Of a stretch of 34,786 nucleotides of DNA, positions 1-7,914 are shown one piece after another (within the stretch, counting starts at the first letter, position 1; each line of letters begins with the position of its first letter). Below the pieces are notes generated by a model. That model was not told the DNA's origin. It made no database searches and was given only the letters and a program-made list of their open reading frames with translations. The stretch covers positions 1-34,786 of the forward strand of contig JAFRVK010000061.1 of the NCBI GenBank assembly GCA_017441765.1, read 5' to 3'. This DNA is from Erysipelotrichaceae bacterium. Its GTDB lineage: Bacteria > Bacillota_I > Bacilli_A > Erysipelotrichales > Erysipelotrichaceae. Made by a program: the position numbers and the translations under genes.

Positions 1-111
1 CAGAAGATTAACCTTGGCATCCTGTACGCCTTCGATCTTCCTGAGACCCTGTTCGACCGTATTCTTGCAGATGATGCAAGTCATTCCTTTGACTTCATAT
101 GTCTTTTCCAT
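1..111 (-). CDS. Heavy-metal-associated (HMA) domain protein, N-terminal part (CopZ chaperone or CopA copper ATPase)
   Basis: The first 37 codons are visible; the gene runs off the left edge. The start ATG is at 111-109. The translation begins MEKTYEVKGMTCIIC, which is the beta1-loop-alpha1 start of an HMA domain with the GMTCxxC metal-binding loop (Cys12 and Cys15). The family binds Cu(I) through these two cysteines and is either a small chaperone (CopZ) or the first domain of a P-type copper exporter (CopA). The length cannot be seen, so the two cannot be told apart. A GGGGGG ribosome site lies 6 bases before the ATG, inside a CsoR-like palindrome, which supports copper-responsive expression. 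Confidence 0.8.
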   Translation of the reverse strand, partial: MEKTYEVKGMTCIICKNTVEQGLRKIEGVQDAKVNLL

Positions 112-114
112 AAA

Positions 115-131
115 ATACCCCCCATGGGTAT
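115..131. promoter_or_regulatory. CsoR-type copper operator (ATACCC-N5-GGGTAT)
   Basis: A 17-base interrupted palindrome, ATACCC then CCCAT then GGGTAT, sits between the minus-strand -10 box and the start codon of the HMA gene. GC-rich cores flanked by ATA/TAT are the known form of CsoR operators in Bacillota copper operons. Its C run is, on the minus strand, the G-rich ribosome binding site of the HMA gene. A bound repressor would therefore cover the transcription start and ribosome site region. The csoR gene itself is not in the window, so the repressor assignment is inferred from the operator form and the target gene. Confidence 0.65.
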
Positions 132-135
132 TTAT

Positions 136-164
136 ATTATAGCATCCTGTTCTTTCTGAGACAA
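136..164 (-). promoter_or_regulatory. Promoter of the HMA/copper gene
   Basis: On the minus strand TTGTCT (164-159) is followed after 17 bases by a perfect TATAAT (141-136). The predicted start of transcription falls at the edge of the ATACCC/GGGTAT palindrome, as expected for a repressor-controlled promoter. Confidence 0.65.
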
Positions 165-212
165 CAGAAATGATATGGATCCATGAGCATATCTGCGGTA
201 CAGGAACAGATG

Positions 213-228
213 TGCTATCATGGATAGC
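213..228 (+). promoter_or_regulatory. Extended -10 element overlapped by an inverted repeat
   Basis: TGcTATCAT (213-221) fits an extended -10 box. It lies inside a perfect inverted repeat GCTATC-ATG-GATAGC (214-228), about 40 bases before the start of the membrane protein gene at 267. No good -35 box is visible at the usual distance. The repeat could be an operator that covers the -10 element, or the hairpin of a short transcript leader. The role is inferred from position only. Confidence 0.4.
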
Positions 229-266
229 GTTATGACAAAGACATTCATCAGACAGGGGGTATAAAA

Positions 267-887
267 ATGGAATCTACCGAACTGACCGTAAGATTGATCG
301 TTCTGTTTGTTCCTGGCATCATCGAAACGTTTATTTACGAGATCTGTCAGAACAGAAACGATATGAACAATAGAGATTTTGTGATCAATGTCGTCTTGAG
401 CGCGTTTGTATCCTATTCCATCACGTATGTGATTTTTAAGCAGCTTGGAGGAGGCGTTACGTTTCTTGATGCACTGCTGGATTCAAGCGTGAAGATCAGT
501 ATGACGGAAATCATGGTTGCGAGCGTATTATCAGTCGCTTTAGGATACTTTGAGGCGCAGTTCGTCAGAGGAACGATGACGCTGAACAGAAAGAGAAATG
601 AAAAATCCAGAAAGGTGCGTATGTCCATTTGGGATAATCTGTTTGATGAAGATGATGAATATGACGGACATGTGAAGATCATCCTGAAGGATCAAGGAAT
701 CATCTATGAGGGATATGTCGAGAAGTATTCGGCTTCTTTGTCAAACAAAAAAGAGATCTGCTTGAGAGATGTCGTGAAAACCGATCTGAAAACAGGGGAC
801 GAACTTGAACGCATCAGCGGCACTTACCTGCAGATCCGGGATGATGAAGATGTGATCATGGAGATGATCAAAGAGGAGAAAGCATAA
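267..887 (+). CDS. Membrane protein of unknown function with a C-terminal soluble domain
   Basis: I do not recognise this 206-residue protein with certainty; the layout is reminiscent of DUF6338-type proteins, but that is a weak guess. Three hydrophobic segments are visible at about residues 9-26, 38-57 and 80-96. A basic stretch (about 106-118) follows, and then a charged C-terminal half from residue 120. That half reads as alternating beta strands (VKIILKD, IIYEGYVEKY, KEICLRDVV) and may be a small barrel. The ATG at 267 is preceded by a strong AGGGGG site. The gene is monocistronic as far as can be seen. It is divergent from the copper gene with about 155 bases between them, but nothing links it to metal handling. 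Confidence 0.75.
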   Translation: MESTELTVRLIVLFVPGIIETFIYEICQNRNDMNNRDFVINVVLSAFVSYSITYVIFKQLGGGVTFLDALLDSSVKISMTEIMVASVLSVALGYFEAQFVRGTMTLNRKRNEKSRKVRMSIWDNLFDEDDEYDGHVKIILKDQGIIYEGYVEKYSASLSNKKEICLRDVVKTDLKTGDELERISGTYLQIRDDEDVIMEMIKEEKA

Positions 888-977
888 ACATAGCTAAAAA
901 AAGTATTTGATTTTAATTGTCTGAATACATTCATATAAAGACTTGCAAAAGATTTTAAATTAACAGAGACTAAAGAT

Positions 978-1763
978 ATGAACAGAATCAACAATGATCT
1001 CTATCCGATGATTTTTAAACGCAAGTCTTTTCATATATTCAAAGATCCGCCAACCGGGAAAGCGTATCATGATGCATACAGCATTTCCGATGATGAACTG
1101 AAACGAATCCAGGAGATCTGGAGCTCTCTTGTGCCGTTAGATCCGGGAATCCGTACAGCGATGCGTATCGCGGAGAATGAGGAAACATCCTGCCAAAGAG
1201 GGCAGGAGAAAGTCGTGCTGTTTTACAGTGAAGAGAAACCGAATGCCCTGGCCAATATCGGCTATCTGGGGGAACAGCTGGATCTGTACCTGGCACAGAT
1301 GAATATCGGTACGCTCTGGTTCGGTCTGAATAAAAATGAAATGCCCGACTATGAGGACTTGAAATATGTCATCATGATCGCTATCGGGAAAGTTCCTGAG
1401 AAAGCATTCAGAAAGGACATGTTCAAGGCCAAAAGAAAAGAACTGGGTGAGATCTGGGAAGGACCGTTGCTAGATGGAGCGAGCGAGATCGTTCGTTTCG
1501 CGCCAAGCGCCTGTAACAGCCAGCCCTGGAAAGTCATAAGAGAAGACGACCGTCTGGATGTCTGCCGGTACAGGAATGAGAAGAAGATCGGCGTCATGCC
1601 TCAGGACGGGCTTGTCGTCTATAATCATATCGATATCGGTATCTTTCTGTGTTTTCTGGAACTGTGTCTGTCTCATGAAGGGATCTCTTTTCAGAGAACG
1701 CTTTATGACGATATCGGTAATGAGACCATGAACCTTGTCGCACGGTATCAATTGCAGGGATAG
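978..1763 (+). CDS. Nitroreductase-family protein (TM1586-like)
   Basis: The 261-residue protein begins near an FKRKSFHIF motif, the form of the FMN-phosphate-binding RKSxR motif of the nitroreductase fold. It later shows GYLGEQLDLYLAQMNIGTLWFG, written here only as a block at about residues 95-117, matching the central dimer helix and glycine-rich part of the fold. A second block, FAPSACNSQPWKV, at about residues 172-184 is the classical SxxNxQPW region. The internal duplication of nitroreductase-like halves is typical of the TM1586 subgroup. The likely cofactor is FMN with an NAD(P)H donor; the substrate is unknown. No clear Shine-Dalgarno sequence is seen before the ATG at 978. It ends 32 bases before dnaE. 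Confidence 0.8.
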   Translation: MNRINNDLYPMIFKRKSFHIFKDPPTGKAYHDAYSISDDELKRIQEIWSSLVPLDPGIRTAMRIAENEETSCQRGQEKVVLFYSEEKPNALANIGYLGEQLDLYLAQMNIGTLWFGLNKNEMPDYEDLKYVIMIAIGKVPEKAFRKDMFKAKRKELGEIWEGPLLDGASEIVRFAPSACNSQPWKVIREDDRLDVCRYRNEKKIGVMPQDGLVVYNHIDIGIFLCFLELCLSHEGISFQRTLYDDIGNETMNLVARYQLQG

Positions 1764-1795
1764 GGTCCGGTACATAGGATATAATAGGAATTGAA

Positions 1796-4700
1796 ATGAG
1801 CTGTCCGTTATACCTGAGAAGCGTCTATAGTCTTTTGTCGTCCATGTGCTCGATCGAGGACATGATTTTCTATGGCAAGAAATACGGATACAGCAGTCTC
1901 GGGCTGGTGGACCGCAATGTCCTGACTGCAGCCATGCCTTTCAAGAAAGCCTGTCAGAAGGCCAATATCAAGCCTGTTTACGGACTGGAATTCTCTGTGC
2001 TGCATGAAGAACGGACCTATGATATGATTCTTTATGCGCGCAATGACCGCGGTTTCAGGAATCTGATGGGTCTTTCCAGCCACATCTGCACGAACAAGCT
2101 TGATGCGATCGATGTAGATACGCTCAATGAATTCCGTGAAGACAATATCCTGTGCCTTCTGTCAGACAGGATGCCACTGACCGCAGCGATCGAACAGCGG
2201 CAGGAGATCGAGGAACAGCTACAGAAACAGAATGCTGTTTTTGGCAAGTATATCGTCGGGCTGACCGACCATGATATCGCGATCAACCGCCAGCGCGATG
2301 AATCTCTCAAAGAAGTGCTGGATCGCCATGGCATCAGCTATATCGCGCTGAATCGGACGTTTTATAACGTTCCGGAAGACGAAGAAGCCTATCAGGTGCT
2401 CAAATGCATCCGGGACAAGAAACTGATCAGCGATGATGACAGTATCCGCGAAAGCGGGCGCTATTTCTTAAGCAAGGAACGGTTCAGCGAACTGTTTGAT
2501 CAGAAAGAACTGGACAATACCGATATCTTGGCAGAAAACTGCAACGTCAGTCTGGCATTCTCGACGGAACTGCCGGAATATCAGAACAAGCTGAACATTC
2601 CTTCGAAACAGTATCTGGTTTCTTTGTGTAAAGAAGGTCTGAAACGCAGATTAAAGAATCAGATCCCTGAGGTCTATCAGAAACGGCTCGAACACGAGCT
2701 GAAGATCATTCTGGATATGCATTTCGAGGACTATTTCCTGATCGTTTATGATTTCATCTTATATGCGAAAAAGAATGACATTCTGGTCGGTCCAGGAAGG
2801 GGATCGGCAGCAGGATCGCTGGTTTCCTATTGTCTTGGAATCACGGATATCGATCCGATCCATTACGGACTGATCTTTGAGCGATTCCTGAATCCGGAAA
2901 GGGTCTCCATGCCGGATATCGATACGGATTTTCCGGATGACAAACGCGATGAGATCATCCGTTATGTGCGTGACAGATACGGGGCGGAACATGTCGCTCA
3001 TATCATCACGTTCGGTACTTTGAAAGCGAAACAGGTGTTAAGAGATGTCGGCAGAGTTCTCAATTATACCGTCAGAGATATCGATATGATCTGCAAACTG
3101 ATTCCGAATGTGAATGATATGGATCTGGAAAAAGCTTATGCGACGATCCCGTTGTTTAAGCAGAGGATCGAAGCGGAAGAGAAATACCGCCATCTGTACC
3201 AGCTGGCTCTGAAATTGGAAAAGAATCCGCGTCATGAATCGACGCATGCGGCAGGCGTCGTCTTTTCCCGCAAGAAACTGACGGAAATCGTTCCGATCAC
3301 TTCGGTCGAAAGCGATATCTATTCCACCCAGTATACGATGGAACATCTTGAGGAACTGGGTCTGATCAAGATGGATCTTCTGGCGATACGGAACCTGACG
3401 ATCATTTCCGAGATCGTTGACGATATACGCAAAGAAAAACCGTTCAGGATACAGGATATCCCCTTGGATGATCCTGCGACTTTCAGACTGATCGGCAATG
3501 TGGATACTTTGGGCATCTTCCAGCTGGAATCTTCCGGCATGCGCAATCTCATCCGCAAGATGAAGCCGAAAACGCTGGAAGAAATCGGCGTGGCGATCGC
3601 CTTGTTCCGGCCGGGACCGATGAAGAATATCCCGTTATTCCTGGCCAACCGCGAACATCCCGAGCGGATCGAATACCTGCATCCCGGTCTGAAGGATATT
3701 CTGGAAGAAACCTATGGCATCATCGTCTATCAGGAACAGATCATGGATATCGCCAGAAAGATGGCGGGCTTTACTTATGCCAAGGCTGATATCCTGCGGA
3801 AAGCGATGGCGAAGAAACATGCAGAAGAGCTGCAGAAGCTGTATCCGGATTTCATTAACGGCTGTCTGCAGATGGGCTATTCCCGGCAGATCAGCGAAAA
3901 GGTCTATGCCTTGATCCAGGAGTTTGCGAATTACGGCTTCAACAAGTCGCATTCGATCGCGTATGCTCTGGTGGCTTATCAGCTTGCTTATCTGAAGGCG
4001 AACTATCCTCTGCCATTCTATAAAGCGTTATTGAACGGGGTCATCGGTTCCCAGTCCAAGACGTATGACTACATCAATGAATGCATGAACATCGGAAACA
4101 AAGTCTGTGCCCCCGATATCAACCGGTCTTATGATCATTACAGGATCGAGGATGACACCATCGTCATGCCCCTGAGTATCATTAAGGATGTGGGTTCCGT
4201 TTCCGTACGCAAGATCATCGAAGAACGGGAAGAGAACGGATTATTCAAAGACTATCTGGATGCGGTCTGCCGCATCAGCAATGCCGGTGTGGATCGCAAT
4301 GTGATCGAAAATCTGATTTATGCCGGAGCCTTGGATGCATTCAAACTGAGCCGTTACACGATGATCAGAAACCTGGAAAATGTGCTCATGTATGCGAATG
4401 CCCATAAGAATGAGACATCCCTGCTGGAAGACTTCGATGATCGGCCGCTGATCAAAGATTATCATGACGATAAGCTCGTCCTGGCAGAGAATGAGAAAGC
4501 GGTACTTGGTTTCTATTTCAGTTTTAATCCTTTATTGGATGTCAAGAAAAAGTATAATATAGATACGGATAACCTCTATGATCTGTCAAACAGTTACGGG
4601 GATGTGAAAGGATTTGGTCTCATTCAAAGAGTGAAAGCGATCCGGACCAGGAAGGGCGATATGATGGCGTTTGTCGATCTGATCGATGACAAAGGGCAGC

Positions 4701-4831
4701 TCTCGCTGGCGGTCATGCCACGTCTGTACAGCCAGTATCAGGATCAGTTGGTCAAAGGGAAGTATGTCAGTTTTGAGGGAAAGATCGAGAAGGAAGCATC
4801 GTGTCTGGTCAGAAAGATGACGGTGCTGTAG
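1796..4831 (+). CDS. dnaE: DNA polymerase III alpha subunit, DnaE type
   Basis: This 1011-residue C-family replicative polymerase extends RNA primers and fills DNA at the fork, alongside PolC in most Bacillota. Domains in order are: PHP (about 1-270), polymerase palm/fingers (about 270-830) and a C-terminal OB fold (about 920-1011). The catalytic aspartates are visible in PDIDTDFPD (Asp374 and Asp376) and in KMDLL (Asp527). GPGRGSAAGSLVSY and the NYGFNKSHSIAYA helix-hairpin-helix block are intact. The PHP metal-binding motifs are lost: the usual HxH is LRS, and the usual DHG is DRN, so no PHP exonuclease activity is expected. It is somewhat shorter than Bacillus DnaE. The start has AGGA close by. 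It leads a run of closely spaced genes. Confidence 0.95.
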   Translation: MSCPLYLRSVYSLLSSMCSIEDMIFYGKKYGYSSLGLVDRNVLTAAMPFKKACQKANIKPVYGLEFSVLHEERTYDMILYARNDRGFRNLMGLSSHICTNKLDAIDVDTLNEFREDNILCLLSDRMPLTAAIEQRQEIEEQLQKQNAVFGKYIVGLTDHDIAINRQRDESLKEVLDRHGISYIALNRTFYNVPEDEEAYQVLKCIRDKKLISDDDSIRESGRYFLSKERFSELFDQKELDNTDILAENCNVSLAFSTELPEYQNKLNIPSKQYLVSLCKEGLKRRLKNQIPEVYQKRLEHELKIILDMHFEDYFLIVYDFILYAKKNDILVGPGRGSAAGSLVSYCLGITDIDPIHYGLIFERFLNPERVSMPDIDTDFPDDKRDEIIRYVRDRYGAEHVAHIITFGTLKAKQVLRDVGRVLNYTVRDIDMICKLIPNVNDMDLEKAYATIPLFKQRIEAEEKYRHLYQLALKLEKNPRHESTHAAGVVFSRKKLTEIVPITSVESDIYSTQYTMEHLEELGLIKMDLLAIRNLTIISEIVDDIRKEKPFRIQDIPLDDPATFRLIGNVDTLGIFQLESSGMRNLIRKMKPKTLEEIGVAIALFRPGPMKNIPLFLANREHPERIEYLHPGLKDILEETYGIIVYQEQIMDIARKMAGFTYAKADILRKAMAKKHAEELQKLYPDFINGCLQMGYSRQISEKVYALIQEFANYGFNKSHSIAYALVAYQLAYLKANYPLPFYKALLNGVIGSQSKTYDYINECMNIGNKVCAPDINRSYDHYRIEDDTIVMPLSIIKDVGSVSVRKIIEEREENGLFKDYLDAVCRISNAGVDRNVIENLIYAGALDAFKLSRYTMIRNLENVLMYANAHKNETSLLEDFDDRPLIKDYHDDKLVLAENEKAVLGFYFSFNPLLDVKKKYNIDTDNLYDLSNSYGDVKGFGLIQRVKAIRTRKGDMMAFVDLIDDKGQLSLAVMPRLYSQYQDQLVKGKYVSFEGKIEKEASCLVRKMTVL

Positions 4832-4839
4832 GAGAGTGT

Positions 4840-5499
4840 ATGAAGATACTTATCGTGGATGATGAAATCAAGATCAGGGAAGTCGTATCGGAATATGCCA
4901 AGGCAAATGATTACGAGTGCGATCAGGCGAACAATGGCAAGGATGCGGTGGAAATGGTCCGTAATAATGATTATGACTGTGTCATACTTGATATCATGAT
5001 GCCGGAGCTGGATGGTTTTACGGCGTGCAAGAATATAAAGAAGATCAAGGATGTGCCTGTGATCATGCTATCGGCGCGACAGGAAGAGGATGACAAGCTG
5101 TTTTCTTTTGAACTGGGTGTGGATGACTATGTCACCAAGCCGTTCTCTCCGAAAGAACTGATGGCCAGGATCAAGGTCGTATGCGAGCGTCGGAACAAGC
5201 ATCCGAATGCGGTCTACCGTTTCGATGGGCTGGTCATCGATGTGGATGGCAGAAGCGTAACGATCGATGAGGAAAAGGTCACTTTGACGCCGAAGGAACT
5301 GGATCTTCTGATCTATATGGTTGAAAACAAGAATATCGCTCTGGCCAGAGAGAAACTGCTGTTTGGGGTCTGGCAGACGGACTATTACGAAGACGATCGG
5401 ACGATCGATACGCATATCAAGATGCTGAGAAAAGATCTCGGTCCGTATGCCTCCCATATCGTGACCGTCCGGGGTACGGGGTACAAGTTTGAAGTTTAA
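4840..5499 (+). CDS. OmpR/PhoB-family response regulator
   Basis: This 219-residue DNA-binding regulator has a receiver domain (1-118) with Asp7 and Asp8 for Mg2+, the phospho-acceptor Asp51 in LDIMMPE, Ser79 and Lys101 (TKPFSP). A winged-helix domain (about 125-219) follows, with TLTPKELDLL, DDRTIDTHIKMLRKDLG and VRGTGYKFE. I chose the ATG at 4840 over an in-frame GTG at 4801. An AGGAGAG site overlaps the dnaE stop just before it, and the extra 13 residues would precede the first beta strand. It lies 8 bases after dnaE and overlaps the sensor kinase by 11 bases, so the pair is co-translated. Target genes are unknown. Confidence 0.93.
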   Translation: MKILIVDDEIKIREVVSEYAKANDYECDQANNGKDAVEMVRNNDYDCVILDIMMPELDGFTACKNIKKIKDVPVIMLSARQEEDDKLFSFELGVDDYVTKPFSPKELMARIKVVCERRNKHPNAVYRFDGLVIDVDGRSVTIDEEKVTLTPKELDLLIYMVENKNIALAREKLLFGVWQTDYYEDDRTIDTHIKMLRKDLGPYASHIVTVRGTGYKFEV

Positions 5500-6943
5500 C
5501 TATAAAGGCATCCGTTTTTCGACCTGGCTGTATTTTCTGGGTTTTTCGGTAGCGATCATGTTGCTGCTGGGTTTTCTGCTGGTCGTGATCATCAAGCCGT
5601 ACTACCGCAATGACCGTCTCAATATCATCGATGTGCTTTCCGGGACGATGGAGTCTTTATTATTAAAGGACGATCTCAGCAGTAACGATATCGAATCGGC
5701 AGCCCGTACGATCATCGGCAACAATGTCTGTGCGGTCATCTACAACGAGAACGGAAGCCGCATCTATTATCCGCCGGATTCTTTGGGGCAGCTGTGCATG
5801 CTGGATAAACCGATTACGGTGGGAGAGGAGACATTTACGATCCTCAATGATCCTACGGCTTTTATCGAGATGATACGGAACGAGAATCCGGTATCTCTGA
5901 CTCTGAACTCACCGATTACCGATATTGAGATGCTTCTGTATGGCAAGATGGTCAGAACGGATCTGGCGAACTACTACCTGATCCTGAATACGCCATTGGA
6001 GCCGATCGAATCCTATATCGATTTCATCATGAATCAGTACATGTATCTGGCTTTGATCGTGATCGGGATCGCTTTGATCCTGGCGTTCTTTCTGTCCCGC
6101 AATCTTTCCGAGCCGATCGTCAAGATGAAAGATGAAGCCAATAAGCTGGCTCAAGGAAACTATGATGTGCAGTTCAAGACCAATTCTTTCTCGGAAATCA
6201 ACGATCTGGCATCTACCTTGGACGATGCCACGGATAAGCTTTCAAAGGTCAACGACCTGCGTAAAGACCTTCTGGCCAATGTCTCGCATGACATCAAGAC
6301 GCCTCTGACCATGATCAAAGCTTATGCCGAAATGATCAAAGACATCTCCGGGGAAGATCCCAAGAAGAGGAACGAACACCTGGATGTCATCATCCAGGAG
6401 AGCGATTATCTGGATCGTCTGGTTACGGATATGTCGGAACTGTCGAAGCTGCAATCCGGAGTCATGGAGATCAACCGGGATAATTTCGATCTGAAACAAT
6501 GCGTGGATAATGTCGTACTGCTGCTGTCGAAAGCGATCAACGAGAAGAACATCAATCTGGTTCTGGATCTGGCGGATTGCGTGATCTATGCCGATGAGAT
6601 CAAGATCTCGCAGGTTGTCTACAATTTCCTTTCGAATGCCTTGAAATATTCCGATGATGATTCCAAGATCATCATCCGTTCGATCGCGGATGAAGAGAAG
6701 GTCAGACTCGAAGTGATCGATAACGGCAGCGGCATTTCCGAGGAGGCTTTGCCTTATATCTGGGACCGTTACTACAAGGTCGATAAGAATTTCAACCGTT
6801 CGGTCAATTCGACAGGACTGGGTCTGGCGATCGCCAAAGCGATCTTGGAAGCGCATAACGCGTCCTATGGCGTCGATTCGAAGGTAGGTAAGGGTTCGAT
6901 CTTCTGGTTCGAGATCGCAAGGGAATATGAAGATGAAGAATGA
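5489..6943 (+). CDS. Membrane sensor histidine kinase, partner of the adjacent response regulator
   Basis: A 484-residue HisKA kinase. It has TM1 at about 14-36, an extracytoplasmic sensor region of about 145 residues, TM2 at about 183-203, HAMP (about 204-256) and a dimerisation domain with the phospho-histidine His267 in NVSHDIKTPL. The catalytic domain follows with an N box (NFLSNALKYS, Asn383), DNGSGI at 411-416 and STGLGLAIAK at 441-450. All expected ATP-binding motifs are present. The start is TTG at 5489, preceded by CGGGGT and overlapping the regulator stop by 11 bases; no ATG lies near the first membrane segment. The stimulus cannot be read from the sequence. The sensor domain type was not recognised. 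Confidence 0.92.
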   Translation: MKFNYKGIRFSTWLYFLGFSVAIMLLLGFLLVVIIKPYYRNDRLNIIDVLSGTMESLLLKDDLSSNDIESAARTIIGNNVCAVIYNENGSRIYYPPDSLGQLCMLDKPITVGEETFTILNDPTAFIEMIRNENPVSLTLNSPITDIEMLLYGKMVRTDLANYYLILNTPLEPIESYIDFIMNQYMYLALIVIGIALILAFFLSRNLSEPIVKMKDEANKLAQGNYDVQFKTNSFSEINDLASTLDDATDKLSKVNDLRKDLLANVSHDIKTPLTMIKAYAEMIKDISGEDPKKRNEHLDVIIQESDYLDRLVTDMSELSKLQSGVMEINRDNFDLKQCVDNVVLLLSKAINEKNINLVLDLADCVIYADEIKISQVVYNFLSNALKYSDDDSKIIIRSIADEEKVRLEVIDNGSGISEEALPYIWDRYYKVDKNFNRSVNSTGLGLAIAKAILEAHNASYGVDSKVGKGSIFWFEIAREYEDEE

Positions 6944-7607
6944 TCTTCTGAAATACATCGATTATGATTTCCTGCAGGATGACCGTTTCGTGAAAGTGAA
7001 TACGGATACGGTCTTTCTGGGAATGTTTCTGGATCAAATGATCGGCAAATCGGTACTGGATATCGGGACGAATACAGGGGCGCTGCTGCTGTATGCGCAT
7101 CACCATGGAGCGAAGGAACTCTTTGGCGTGGATATCCATGAAGATGCCCTGGAACTGGCAGAAAAGAATCTTTCGAAATATACAGATCGTTTCAAACTGT
7201 ACTGTTCAAGAGTGCAGGATCTGCAGATCGATCCGGTCGATGTGATCGTCTGCAATCCGCCGTTCTTCGAAATGAATAATGTCACGGATGACGAATACTT
7301 CAAAGAGGCGCTCTTCGAAGAATCCCTGCCTTTGGATGATCTGTTCAGTTCCTTCCGTCGTCTGATGAAAGACAACGGGGAAGTCTATCTTATCTATCAG
7401 GCGGATCGTTTCCCTGTACTTTATGAAACCTGCCTGAAGTACAAGCTTAAGATCATGAAGATGCAGTTCATGCATGACGTGAATTCGACACATGCCTTGC
7501 GGGTACTGCTAAAGTTGAAGATCGGCAGGATGTCCAAACTGAAGATCTATGAACCGCTGATGGTAAAGAATGGAGCTATCGTCAAGCCGCGTTATGAAGA
7601 AGAATGA
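6933..7607 (+). CDS. TrmN6/YfiC-like SAM-dependent RNA adenine-N6 methyltransferase
   Basis: The protein (224 residues from this start) has the class I methyltransferase signature VLDIGTNTGALLL (about 41-53). It also has an acidic loop GVDIHEDAL and the NPPF motif (108-111) of N6-adenine and related amino methyltransferases. The N-terminal block with FVKVNTDTVFLG corresponds to the RxxxGtDavLL region of TrmN6 proteins, which methylate A37 of tRNA-Val. The best start is ATG 6933, because the AGGGA site (6920-6924) is 9 bases away. An in-frame ATG at 6927 is only 3 bases from it. It overlaps the kinase end by 11 bases, so it belongs to the same transcript. The exact RNA target is inferred from the family. 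Confidence 0.82.
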   Translation: MKNDLLKYIDYDFLQDDRFVKVNTDTVFLGMFLDQMIGKSVLDIGTNTGALLLYAHHHGAKELFGVDIHEDALELAEKNLSKYTDRFKLYCSRVQDLQIDPVDVIVCNPPFFEMNNVTDDEYFKEALFEESLPLDDLFSSFRRLMKDNGEVYLIYQADRFPVLYETCLKYKLKIMKMQFMHDVNSTHALRVLLKLKIGRMSKLKIYEPLMVKNGAIVKPRYEEE

Positions 7608-7646
7608 TCTTATTTGCGTTATAATGGACGAGGTAAAGGAGCCTTT

Positions 7647-7835
7647 ATGAAAAAAGTAAGTTCTGTGATAAAAGTGGTTCTGAGCGTATTCTGCAGAGTT
7701 CTGGGACTGATATGCGCATTTGTCGCTTTGGATTTCTTTAAGAATAATGAGAGAACGACGGCAGCTGTCGGCATGGTGATCGCGGTCGCACTGTTTTTCC
7801 TGCCGGATCTGATCAAGAGAAAGCTGGAAAACTGA
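7647..7835 (+). CDS. Small membrane protein, 62 residues
   Basis: From the ATG at 7647, which has an AAAGGAG site 5 bases upstream, the product is 62 residues with two hydrophobic segments (about 6-25 and 35-54). The two are joined by a short charged loop (FFKNNERT), and the tail is basic (IKRKLEN). An upstream in-frame TTG at 7614 has no ribosome site and would include a TATAAT (7620-7625) that may be a promoter for this gene. It is the last gene before a strong terminator. I do not recognise a family; the function is unknown. Confidence 0.7.
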   Translation: MKKVSSVIKVVLSVFCRVLGLICAFVALDFFKNNERTTAAVGMVIAVALFFLPDLIKRKLEN

Positions 7836-7860
7836 CTCTTCAATTTATTGATTCAAAACA

Positions 7861-7886
7861 AAACAAGACCGGAGTCTTGTTTTTTT
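7861..7886. terminator. Bidirectional rho-independent terminator
   Basis: A 9-bp stem AAACAAGAC / GTCTTGTTT with a CGGA loop is followed by a T run on the plus strand. A mirrored TTTTGTTTTG tract follows on the minus strand. It separates the convergent 62-residue membrane protein gene and the metallophosphatase gene and can serve both. Confidence 0.9.
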
Positions 7887-7914
7887 GTTTTCCATAGGTT
7901 CATGCTGGAGGAAA

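Noticed and set aside
4801..4839. GTG start extending the response regulator by 13 residues into dnaE
   Set aside because: The ATG at 4840 has the AGGAGAG site and fits the receiver-domain N-terminus.
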